DNA of 64,000 nt, from the NCBI GenBank assembly GCA_008729055.1, contig SDUX01000005.1:3309062-3373061 (forward strand), in the 5' to 3' direction. Shown piece by piece: positions 29,864 to 39,487 of the stretch (within the stretch, counting starts at the first letter, position 1; every line of letters starts with the position of its first letter). The DNA is from Pyropia haitanensis. Its lineage: Eukaryota; Rhodophyta; Bangiophyceae; Bangiales; Bangiaceae. The translations under genes were made by a program, and so were the position numbers. Below the pieces are notes generated by a model. It searched no databases, was not told the origin of the DNA, and saw only the letters and a list, made by a program, of their open reading frames with translations.

Positions 29864-30526
29864 ATGGCATCACGACGTACGCCCCGTGGTGGACCTGCAC
29901 CCGCACGGCGCACCTGTCTCCGCCTCCGATCCTCCGAACCAAGTACGTCACGCCTGTCTTTTGTCTCTTGTTTCTTCAGCCGCACCCTTTCTTTTATTTT
30001 CCTGTATCTGTCATGCCCGTCATGTGCATGATCTGACTGCTCGCTTCCGATGGCGTCTGTTTTATTCCTCTTTCGTTGTGCTTGGTGGTTGTGAGCACAC
30101 GTTTTATTTTCAGACACCGGCCTACAAGCGGCAGCCACCGTGGCCGCCAATGTGATCGGGTCTGGTGGGACCGAGCCCGCGTGCGCGGGACCCGCCGGAT
30201 CACCAAACGCGGGCGTCGACGCGGCAGCGGGATCAGCACTTCCGCCCGTTGACGCGGATCGTCGGCAGCCCCTAGCCGACGCGCCATCCCCACCTCCCCC
30301 CGAGCATCCCTCCCCCGTCCACCGGCTTGCGGTCGTGCCACCGCCGCCCGCACTGCTGACCTCCTGCGCCCCCCCCCCAAATGTGCCTGTTGGTGGTCCT
30401 GCACGTCACCCCCCGGATAGCGCTGGCGCTCCCGTCGCTGCACGTGTCGCGCCCGCACCACGCCCACTTTCTGCAGCACGAGCTCCGCCGCAAGCACCGC
30501 CTGTTGGTAGTCCCGCCGGCGAGTAA
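29864..30526 (+). CDS. putative spliced Ala/Pro-rich protein, unrecognised
   Basis: ATG 29864 opens exon 1 (29864-29942), which ends at a GTACGT donor. A long T-rich acceptor ending ATTTTCAG places exon 2 at 30114, and the two join in phase to give MASRRTPRGG...NTGLQAAATVAANV and a Pro/Ala-rich stretch ending at 30526. The stop itself sits inside GA|GTAAGC, a good donor, so the transcript may continue into the plus-strand repeat region (30704-32964). No domain recognised. Supported only by splice signals and the frame match. Confidence 0.25.
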
Positions 30527-30703
30527 GCAGGCGGCGCTGCAGCTCCTGTCGGTGCTCCTGCTGCACACGGTGGCTCAGGTAACGCAGAAGCTGCACCGGC
30601 ACCTTCGGGCGTTCCCCCCCGCCCCCCTCCCCACTCGTGTGCCACCCCCCTACTGGCGAGCGGCATTCCTCAACCCGGCCCGTATGGCGTCGACCTCCTT
30701 CCT

Positions 30704-32964
30704 TTGAGTGCGGTGCCTCCTTCGGGCAGGGTGGCGCTCCTTCCGCGGTCGTTGACTCGCCGAGCTGCTGGGGCCGGGCGGCGCTCCCGAGCGCGAACTA
30801 ACGGTCGCGGCGGATTTTTTGTGTCCGAAGTGAGCCGAGCACATCGCGTTGTTCCCCCCCCACACAAGGTCATCTCCAAGAATAACGTGTGCAAGTCGGA
30901 TTTGGGCATCTTTGAAGCGGACCGCCCGAGCCTGACCATTGCTGTGACCAATGCTGCGAGGTTTCTTCCAGGTCAGACCCTTTGTAGCCACTCGATTGTC
31001 CAGTTGGACGGGGCCATTCTAGTCTTAGAGGAGGCCGAGCCCCGCCTCAGGGTCTGCATCGCCAGCTGGGGCGCTTGTTCACTGCTTTCTCGCTCTCTTG
31101 CCGCATGGGCGCCTGAGGCTACTGACGGCGCTGACGCTCAACCCGACCCTCGGCGGCTTGGTCCGCCGCCGCCAGCCCGCCATTTTCGCCCAGCAGGGCG
31201 ACTCGGCCTGTGCCTCGCGGTGGCCAGGGCGTCCCACCGGGTGCTAGGGCGGCTCCCTCGCCCATGGTCGGCACGCTACCCCACTCGGCCACCGGCAACT
31301 TGGGCGCCCTCCGTGGTGCGTGCGCGCAACCCCCACCAGCGGCGGTTGGACATCGAGCCCCCCCCCCCCCTCCGACAAGGCTTGCGCCCGACGGCGGCGC
31401 AGGCGCCTCACGCCGAGCCCGGGGGCCGACCCCGCTGGCAGCCGCCACACATCCCCCCCCCCACGTTCTCCGACGGGGATTGCCCCCGCCGGCGGCGCAG
31501 GCGCCCGCTACGGTGCGCGGACGCCACCCTCGCCGGCGGTTGCCTCGACGCCACTCCCCCACGCCCCTCCAAGGGGGCTGGCGCCCGGCGGCGGCGTGGG
31601 CGCCGCTCCCGGTGCAAGGGAGGCGCCCCTGCCGGTGGCTGCCGTGCAACCCCCCCCCACCCCCCCTGCGACAAGGCTTGGGCTTGGCGGCGCCGCGAGT
31701 GCCACTCCCGGTGCTTGGGAGGCACCATCACCGGCGGCCGCCACGCCACTCTCCCCCTCCCCCCCGCGGACAAGACTTGCGCATGGCGGCGGCGCGGGTG
31801 CTGCTCGCGGGGCGTGGGAGGCACCCTCGCCGGCGGCCGCCACGCCTTGCCCCCCCCCCCCTGCGGCAGGGTTGGCGCCCGCCGCCAGTGCGGGCGCCTT
31901 GGGCGGTGCGTGGGAGGCACCCCCACCGGCGATTGCCGCGGCACCCCCCCCCCCTCCCCCTCCGACAGGGCTGGCGCCCGCCAGCAGCGCGGGCGCCTAC
32001 AACGGCGCGTGGGCGACGGTCCCGCCGGCGGCTGCCGCGCACCCCCCCCTGCCCCCTTTTCCGACTAGACTTGCGCCCGGCGGCGGCCCGGGTGTCCTTG
32101 GCGGTGCGCGCGGCGCACTCCCACAGGCGGCCGCCACGCCAGCCCCCCCCCCCCTGCGGCAGGGCTGGCGCCCGGCGGCGGCGCGGGCGCCACGCCCGGA
32201 GCTTGGGAGGCACCCCCACCGGCGGCCGCCACGCCGCACTCCCCCTCCCCCCCACGGACAAGGCTGGCGCACGGCGACGGCGCGGGTGCTGCTCGCGGGG
32301 CGTGGGAGACACCCTCGCCGGCGGCCGTCACGCCACCCCCCCGCCCCCCTGCGACACGGCTGGCGCCCGCCGCCAGTGCGGGCGCCTCGGGCGGTGCGTG
32401 GGAGGCACCCCCACCGGCGATTGCCGCGGCACCTCCCCCCCCTCCCCCTCCGACAGGGCTGGCGCCCGCGAGCAACGTGAGCGTCGACTACGGCGCGTGG
32501 GCGACAGTCCCGCCGGCGGCTGCCGCGCACCCCCCCTGCCCCCTTTTCCGACTGGGCTTGCGCCCGCCGGCGACGCGGGCGCCCACTACGGGGAGTGGTT
32601 GGCACCCCCTCCCGCAGCCGCCGCGCAACCCTCGGCCATCGCACTGACGGGGCATGGGCGTCCCGGTGACCAGGGCGGCCTCTGGGCGGTGTGGACCGGG
32701 TATCCGACCGCGGCCACCGCGCTTCCCGCGACGGGCGCAACGACGGGGCTGGCACCAGAAGGCGGCGCGGATGTCCCGCTGCATGCCTGGGCGATGCGTG
32801 CACTCGCGGCTCCCACGCCCCCACCTGCGGCGGCGACCGTGGGGCCTATACCGGCCGGCGGTGCCGCCAGACCACCGGGAGCTGCGGCTGGCGCTGGGCT
32901 GGCGCCCGCCGTCGGTGTGTCCCGGTCTGAGAGTGAATTGTTTGGTCGCCTGGGGAGAAATTAA
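30704..32964 (+). other. open Ala/Pro-rich frames over a repeat array
   Basis: Three overlapping plus-strand frames are open (30704-32068, 31210-32964, 31320-32480). The first 350 nt have non-repetitive protein-like sequence (FEADRPSLTIAVTNAARF); the rest is the 98-bp array. One of these may be the 3' exon of the gene starting at 29864; which frame is used cannot be told. Confidence 0.25.
31340..32780. repeat. ~98-bp minisatellite array with ~490-bp higher-order period
   Basis: About 14 units, each with a C-run, a GGCTGGCGCCCG core and a GCGTGGGAGGCACC tail. Core copies fall near 31379, 31478, 31567, 31673, 31773, 31869, 31967, 32066, 32163, 32261, 32359, 32458, 32557 and 32746. Units 31773-32066 are nearly repeated at 32261-32557, giving a five-unit block of about 490 bp. 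Confidence 0.8.
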
Positions 32965-33911
32965 ACGCTTCTATATATTTACGAAATGAACTGCAGTGAA
33001 GCGCACGAGAGCCGCAATCGAGAGCGAGCTCTCGAGAGCGCTTCCACAGCGATCTGGATGTCCAGGCAGGAAGCGCTGGCTCTTGAGACACCAGAGCCTG
33101 GATATCCAGGCACATCGTACTGGATATCCAGGCAATCTGAGCTCTGAGGCGCATCCAGAGCCTATCAAAGTCCGGACAATCCAGGTGCTCGCTATCTAGG
33201 CAGCCTGGATATCCCGGCAAGAGTTTCCCGCAGGGCGGGGCACGGAAAAAGCAAAAGCACTCTCAAAAAAATCGACGACCATTCACGACGGCGTTGTGAC
33301 CGGCCGTGTCGCGGCGGAACGAGAAGCGAGCGGCCGCAGACCTTCGGCACAGAAGAAACGGCGCCCGCGGAACCGCGTCGGGCTGCGTCCGCCGATCGTC
33401 GACCTCGGCTGCCGCAGTGGCAATGGGGGTGGCGCCGCCGCCGGGTCGACACTGGGCGCCAGTGGCCAACCTGAGGTAACGGAGGATATCAAAACGTGCC
33501 GTCAAAAATGCGTGGCGAGGAGGAAGGGGTCAACCTTACGGGGGAAGAGTGCAGAAAGTTAGCCACGTGTCCAACGGTGGTGATCCCACCCGCGGCTCAG
33601 CAGTAATTTCCAAGTTGCCCACCGAGCCTTGTCGGCTGCCCACGCGCCGCAGGAGTCGCCGCCACGCCACGCCAACACACAGTCCGAGGGTGGTCCGGCG
33701 CAAGCGTAGGGTGCGTCGCCGCGGGTCACTGCGGCGCTGCCCAACGCCCGCGTGGCCGCAACGCGCGGCGTCGCGCCCCCCCCCCTCCTCTTTCGCTGTT
33801 GCGGTCTCCCTCTGCTCCCCTCCACTCTTCCCTCTGGTCGCTCGCCCGTCCACTCTTTTTATTTTTTTTTTTTGGTTCAGCAGGACCGTCGCTTTACCAC
33901 ATACGCTCGCC
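32965..33911. other. intergenic, palindromic repeats then 5' UTR of phosphatase
   Basis: 32990-33240 carries the palindrome cluster listed separately. 33780-33911 is C/T-rich with a poly-T run (33858-33870) leading into the phosphatase ATG. No gene supported between. Confidence 0.4.
33055..33222. repeat. cluster of CTGGATATCCAG palindromes
   Basis: The 12-bp palindrome CTGGATATCCAG, followed by GCA, occurs at about 33098 and 33120, with close variants at about 33055 and 33207 and a weaker one near 33175. Confidence 0.65.
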
Positions 33912-35459
33912 ATGGCAGTCGTGCCCGGCCGCCGCGGCCGCCGCCGCGTTGACGCCGCCGCCGCTGTCGGGACGCCGCTGCGCGCCTCCCCCTCCCCCCC
34001 GCGTTGCAAGGACGCTGCGGCGGCGGCGGCAGCGGCCGCCGCCCCGCGCGGCGGTAGTGGCGGCGGCGGAGGCGGCGGCGGCCTGCGCGGCGGCCTGGCC
34101 GCCGCGTCCGCCGCGGTCGGCGCGCACCTGGCCGCCCGCGAGACGGCGGCGGATCGGTCGGCGGCGGCGCTGGTGGGCCTCGCCGTCCGCCGCGCCGCGG
34201 CGGTGGTGGCCGCGCTGGCACCGGGCGGTGGTGGCGGTCGGCCGCCGCCGCGGCGGCTGGTGGCGGCCGCGTCGGCCCGCGACCGCCGCGGCGGCGGCGG
34301 CGGCCGGTGCACGGCAGACGGGACGGCCGAGGCGGCGGCGCTGCTGGGCGCCCTCCTCAGCCACCTCGTCCCGCCCGCGGCGGCCAAAGACGCGGATGTG
34401 CCGCCGCCGGCACCCCACCGCCGCGGGCGCGCCCCCCCCCCCATCTCCCCGTCGGTCGACGCGGAGCGGCTGCTGCGCGCGTCGTCCGACCTGCCCGTGC
34501 GGTATCCCCCCGCGGAGCGCATTGTCGCGGTCGGTGACGTGCACGGCGACGCGGACGCGCTGCGGCGCGCCCTCCGCTCGGCGGCGGTGCTGGGCCCCCG
34601 CGACGAGTGGGTCGGCGGCAAGGCGGTGCTCGTGCAGGTGGGCGACCAGCTGGACCGGGGCCCCCAGGAGCGGGACGTATTGGACCTGCTGTTCAAGCTG
34701 CAGGACGAGGCGCCCCGCGCGGGCGGCGCCGTCCACGTGCTGCTTGGCAACCACGAGCTGATGAACGTTGAGATGGACTTTCGGTACGTGACCATGGCGG
34801 GCTTTGGGGACTTTCGCCGGCGGACGGGGGAGCTCAGCCCCGCCGCGGGCCGGTTGCGGACGCCCCACCCGCAGTCGGTGTGGGCCAAGAGCATCCGCGC
34901 GATGCCCGCGTACATGCGGCCGCGGGCGCTCGCGCTCCGCCCCGGCGGCGCGACGACAACGCGCCTCGCCGGCCGCACCCAGATCGCCGTCATTGTCGGC
35001 GACACGGTGTTTGTGCACGGCGGCCTGCGGCCGTCGCACCTGGGCGCCGGCGGCGGCAAGGGCGTGCCCGTCGGCGAGGCCGCGCTCGCCGCGATGAACC
35101 GCGGCTGCCGCGAGTGGCTGCTCGGCGTTGCGGAAAAGCCGGCGGTCCTCCGCGGCGGCAGCAGCCCCGTCTGGTCCCGCCACTACTCGCGGGTCGGCCT
35201 CCGCAGCGACGCGCCCGAGTGTGGCTCCCTCGGCCAGTCGCTCAAGCTGCTCAACGTCAAGCGGATGGTCGTCGGGCACACCCCCCAGATGGCGGGTATC
35301 AATGGGGCGTGCGACGGGCGGGTGTGGCGGATCGACACGGGGATGGCCAAGGCGTACGGGGGGATGACCGAGGCGCTCGAGATTGAGCGCGACGGCAAGG
35401 TGCGCATCCTCAACGCCATGGCGGGGGTGGTGCCGAGTTCCTTTCGGATGAACCCGTGA
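33912..35459 (+). CDS. Shewanella-like PPP-family protein phosphatase
   Basis: Single exon, 515 residues, ATG 33912 in a CGCCATGG context. The frame stays open upstream to 33549 but that part is C/T-rich UTR. The first ~200 residues are Arg/Ala/Gly-rich, compatible with a plastid transit peptide plus a linker. The catalytic domain has the PPP metal-binding motifs GDVHGD (~206), GDQLDRG (~244) and GNHE (~279), and a later VVGHTPQ (~454) that completes the two-metal site. The insert between motifs and absence of the eukaryotic SAPNYC motif place it with Shewanella-like phosphatases (SLP1/SLP2), found in plants, red algae and apicomplexans. Substrate unknown; it likely dephosphorylates phosphoproteins in plastid or cytosol. 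Confidence 0.85.
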   Translation: MAVVPGRRGRRRVDAAAAVGTPLRASPSPPRCKDAAAAAAAAAAPRGGSGGGGGGGGLRGGLAAASAAVGAHLAARETAADRSAAALVGLAVRRAAAVVAALAPGGGGGRPPPRRLVAAASARDRRGGGGGRCTADGTAEAAALLGALLSHLVPPAAAKDADVPPPAPHRRGRAPPPISPSVDAERLLRASSDLPVRYPPAERIVAVGDVHGDADALRRALRSAAVLGPRDEWVGGKAVLVQVGDQLDRGPQERDVLDLLFKLQDEAPRAGGAVHVLLGNHELMNVEMDFRYVTMAGFGDFRRRTGELSPAAGRLRTPHPQSVWAKSIRAMPAYMRPRALALRPGGATTTRLAGRTQIAVIVGDTVFVHGGLRPSHLGAGGGKGVPVGEAALAAMNRGCREWLLGVAEKPAVLRGGSSPVWSRHYSRVGLRSDAPECGSLGQSLKLLNVKRMVVGHTPQMAGINGACDGRVWRIDTGMAKAYGGMTEALEIERDGKVRILNAMAGVVPSSFRMNP

Positions 35460-35797
35460 TAGGGGGGTGTGGGGAGGGAAGGTGGAGGGGGGAACGGAGG
35501 CGGGGTGGGGGAGGGAAGGGGGCGGGGGGCGGGACGCGTCGGTTTTGGTGGCAGGCTGCCGTGAAGACAAGGGCGGGACGAGCGGCGCGGGGACGGGAGC
35601 CGCGCCGTGGACGGCTAGGGTTTGGTGCCTTGCGGGTAGCGGCTCCCGCGTGTGGGGAGGCCGTGTCTTCCCGGCGTCCCTGCTGGCGCCTCTACCAATT
35701 TTTTTTTCCTGGGCGCGCCACGGCAGACACGCCTGTTCTCCCCACCGCCTCCGCGGCGGCCGCCGCCGCCACGGCCACCGCCGCCACCGCCGCCGCG
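35460..35797. other. convergent intergenic gap
   Basis: 3' ends of the + phosphatase and - CysRS face each other across 338 bp; G-rich, with a T-run at 35699-35708. Nothing else seen. Confidence 0.5.
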
Positions 35798-37362
35798 TCA
35801 CACGCGCTTCCACGTCCCCCCGCCCCCGCCCCCGGCGGGCGCGTCGCGGAGCGCGACGCCCAGGCCGCGGCGGAGCCCCCCGTCGCGCAGCTCGTCACAC
35901 AGGCGGAGGAGGTCGGCCGGCAGCGCCGCCGCCGCGGTGCCGCCGTCGCCGTCGGCGGCGGCCGCCGCCGTCGCCCGCCGCGCGGCCGCCCGGACCGCCG
36001 CCCGGAACGCGACGAGCGTGTCGATCGCCGCGTCGGCGGTGGCGGCGGGCGTGGCGTCGCCGGCGGCAGCGGCGGCGGCGGCGGCGGCGGCGGCGCCGTC
36101 CGCCGCTACCCCTCCTACGGGCCGCCACCGGGCGTTGAGGCCAAAGAGGGCGGCGGTGTCGGCGACGAGCGCCGCGGCGCCCGCGACGGCCAGCCGCACC
36201 CCCGCGGTGGCGCCAAGGTCCGCCGGCGGGAACGGGCCACCGGCGCCCACGCCGGCAGCGGCGGCGGCGGCGTCGGTGGCGGCGGCAGCGTCGGCGCGGC
36301 GGGCGGCGGCGGAGGCGGCCGCCTCGAGCCGCAGCAGCGCCGCGACCGCGCCGCGCGTGTCAAACGAGTCGGCCAGGCGCGCCGCGACCGCGGCGGCCGC
36401 GTCGGCCGTCGCGGCCGTCACGGCGAGCGCGTCGGCAGACGTGCACGTGTCTGGGGCGTCGGCGGTGGGGGGTGGGGAGCGGGGCGCGCCGCCGACGGCC
36501 GGGGGGGACGGCCGCGGCGGCGGCGCGGCGGCGGCGCGCAGGAAGGCGCGCAGGCGGCGGAGGAGGCGGAGGCCCTCCCGCGCGCGGTCGGCAGACCACG
36601 CGGCGGGCGCGTCCCAGCGGTGGGTCAGGCAAAACAGGCGGAACGCGTCGGCGCGCTCCTCTGGGGTGCCCCCCACGCCGTCGCCGCCGTCGCCGCCGCC
36701 GCCGCCCGCGGCGAGCCAGCCGCGGATGGTGCCAGCGTCGCCGGCGCTCTTGCTCAGCTTCTCATTCGCCGCGTTGACCAGCAGCCCCGTGTGCCACCAG
36801 TGGCGCACCCACGGGGGGCGGGCGGCGGCGGTCGGACGCGCCGCCCCCGCCCGCCCCGCCCCACCACCCGCCCCCCGTTCCCGCCCCGCCCCACCACCCG
36901 CCCCCCGTTCCCGCCCCGCCCCACCACCCGCCCCCCGTTCCCGCCCCGCCAGTCGCGCCGGTGCCGCACACACCGCGCACGCGGTGGCGGCGGCGGCGGC
37001 GGCGGCGGCGTGCGCCTCGGCGGCGGCGAGCTCGTTCTCGTGGTGCGGGAAGCGGATGTCCACGCCGCCCGCGTGGATGTCGAGGCGCCCGCCGCCGGCG
37101 GGCGCGGCCGCCCGGTAGTAGGCGGTCGCCATCGCCGCGCACTCAACGTGCCAGCCGGGGCGGCCGCGGCCCCACGGGCTGTCCCAGCCGACGGGCTCGC
37201 CGGGCGGGACCCCCTTCCACAGCGCAAAGTCCCGTGGGTGCCGCTTGCCCGTCGCGGCGGCCGCCGTCGGCGGCGGCGGCGGCGGCTCCTGCACGGACGG
37301 GGGCGTCTCGAGGCGGCCGTACGCGTCGCCCGCGGCGGCGTCGACGGAAAAGTAGACGTCCC

Positions 37363-37401
<39 letters not shown>

Positions 37402-38186
37402 CGGCGGGCACGTACGCGGCGCCCGCGGCGAGGAGGTCCTCAACGTACGCGACAATGACCGGGATGTGTGCCGACACGCGGAGGATGGCCGACGGCGGCG
37501 CCACGCCCAGCGCGGCCATGTCTGCCCAGAAGCGCGCCTCATAGTGCCGCGCCAGCCGCACGGCCGTGGGCGGGGCGGCGCCCGCCGCGACCCGCGCCGG
37601 CGCGCCGGCCGCTGACGGCGGGTCGGTGACGGCGCCCCCCCCCCCCATCCCCCCCCCCCCACCCCCCCCCCCCCCACCCCCTCCACCCCCCCCACCCTTC
37701 CCCTTCACAGCCGCCGCCGCCGCCGCCGCCGCCGCGTCTGCCGCCGCGGCGGCCGCCACAATCTTATCGTCCACGTCCGTCACGCCGACCGCGTAGTGGA
37801 GGGGCAGCCCGAAAAACCGGGCCGTGACGCGGCGGAGGATGTCGAGCGTCACGTACGTCCGCGCGTGGCCGAGGTGCGCGTCTGCATAGACGGTCGGCCC
37901 GCAGGTGTACATGGCGAGGGCGCCGCCCGGGGGCGGGGCGGGGACCCCCTCGACGGTGGTGCCGCACGGCCGCGTCTGGCGCACCCGCAGGGGTGGACGG
38001 CCGGGGGGGGGGTGGGGGTGGCGGCCGCGGCGGCGGCGGCGGCGGCGGCGGCCAGCCGGCGGGCGGGGGGGAGCGCCGCGCGGCGGGGGGGGGCGCCGCC
38101 GCCGGGGGGGGCCGCCACCGCCGTCGCCAGTGGGCGCCCAGCGGCAGACGCCGCAGGGGGGGGATGGCCACGCGGCAGGCAGACAT
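35798..38186 (-). CDS. cysteinyl-tRNA synthetase, N-terminus uncertain
   Basis: Class I synthetase charging tRNA-Cys with cysteine. From the N-terminal side: MYTCGPTVYADAHLGHART (zinc Cys and HIGH motif), VGVTDVDDKIV, GWHVECAAM (zinc Cys), DIRFPHHENE (zinc His pair), then KLSKS (KMSKS motif). The C-terminal region holds the anticodon-side helices. Large Ala/Gly insertions, including an in-frame threefold 10-residue repeat, swell it well beyond bacterial length. The catalytic frame is open to 38515 but has no ATG upstream of the TCGPTVY block. ATG 38186 in a neighbouring frame starts a basic MSACRVAIPPLRRLPL leader that looks like an organellar targeting peptide, so one indel or small intron in the G/C tracts at 37990-38180 probably separates start and body. 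Confidence 0.8.
36843..36950 (-). repeat. 30-bp in-frame tandem repeat x3 within CysRS
   Basis: The unit encodes GRERGAGGGA three times. It sits between the HHENE block and KLSKS, i.e. inside the catalytic domain. Confidence 0.75.
37630..37705. repeat. poly-C dominated tract inside CysRS
   Basis: Several runs of 8-12 C interrupted by A or T, coding a poly-Gly loop on the minus strand. Confidence 0.7.
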
Positions 38187-39487
38187 GATGGCGGCGGCAG
38201 GAGGGGGGAGGTGGGGGGGAGGGGGGGGAGCAACAGGAATGGAAGAGGGAGAGGTGGGGAGGAGGGGACGGGCGACGCGGCAGGCCGGCTGCCCGGTGGA
38301 GGCGGTGCACGCAGACGCGGTTGCGGCGCCAGTGGTGAGGGGGGAGGGGGGAGGCGGCGGCGGTTGGCGACCGCCGTCGCGGCGGCGGTCCCCCTTGATC
38401 CACCTCCCCCCCACGTGGGCGGCCGGCGCGAGTGGCGGACGCCGGGAAAATGCCGTTGGGGATCTCGCGCAATGGATGGTGCTTCTACATTCCATTCCCC
38501 TGAGAATTGTGTCAACAGATTGCTACTTGTTCATGGCGGGACGCTGCAGAAGAGGAGCAACACGTCCACGGAAAATTCTTTGGCGCCACGCCGCCCCCCT
38601 CCCCCAACCGCCGTGCACCCGCCGCCGTCCAACGGCGGCTTGCACCGCCGCCCGCCGCGCGCGCGGCGCGACCGCCCGCGGCGCCGCCGCCCGCGCCCGC
38701 CGCCGCGCGCCCGACCCGCCGCCCCGCCGCCGCCGCCGCCGCCCGCCCGCGTCGGTCGTCCGCGCCGCCGCCGCCCGCCCGCGGCGGTCGTCCGCGCCGC
38801 CGGCCGCGGCGGGCGGCGCGCCGGCCGCCGCGGCCGCCGCCACCCATCCATCCCCACGGCGGCGGCCGCCGCCCCCCCCCGGTCGGCGCCGCCGCGCCCA
38901 TACATACCCGCCCGCATCCGCCCCGCCGCGCCGTCGACGCTGCCGCCGCCGCCGCCGCCGCGCGCGCGCGCGCGCGGTCGCGGCGGCGGCCACGCGGCGG
39001 CCGCCGCCGCTGCCGGCGGCGGCAGGGCCGACGCGCCGGCGGCACGCCGGCGGCTGGTGTGGGGGGTGCCGCCGGCGGTTTGGGCTTAAGGGTGTGCCGG
39101 CACGCGCGGCGGCGCGGCCGGCTGCCCGCGGCGCCGCGTTGCCGACCGCGCCCGTCCCGCGCCTGGCCGTCGTCGGTCCCTGCCCACACGGGCCGCGCGT
39201 CCACCCCCGTCCCGCTCCGCCACGCCGTGTGCTCCGCTCCTGTGGCTGCGCCGCGTCGCCCACCAGACGGCGTCGGACGGCCACCCCCACCACCCCCGCC
39301 CCCCTCTGCCGGTCATCGCGCCCTCCCCTCCCGTCCCGCTCTCCTGCCCCCGGTTCGCCCGCTCCACCCCCCCTACCCCCTCCGCCGGTCATCGCGCCCT
39401 CTCCCCTCCCGTCCCTCGTCCTACCTATCCCCTCCGCCGGTCATCGCGCCCTCTCCCCTCCCTTCCCTCATCCTACCCCTCTTGGCC
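38187..39487. other. divergent promoter region between CysRS and RNR small subunit
   Basis: About 1.3 kb of GGC/GCC-rich DNA. The large frames here on both strands are compositional. 39300-39487 is C/T-rich with a repeated CCGGTCATCGCGCCCTC phrase (about 39310, 39388, 39437), probably the 5' UTR/promoter of the reductase gene. Confidence 0.45.
39305..39480. repeat. three copies of a ~50-70-bp promoter-proximal repeat
   Basis: CCGCCGGTCATCGCGCCCTC followed by TCCCCTCCCGTCC-type sequence recurs three times just upstream of the reductase ATG. Confidence 0.6.

Noticed and set aside
33894..35813. 639-codon minus-strand ORF opposite the phosphatase
   Set aside because: Antisense shadow of a gene with complete PPP motifs on the plus strand.
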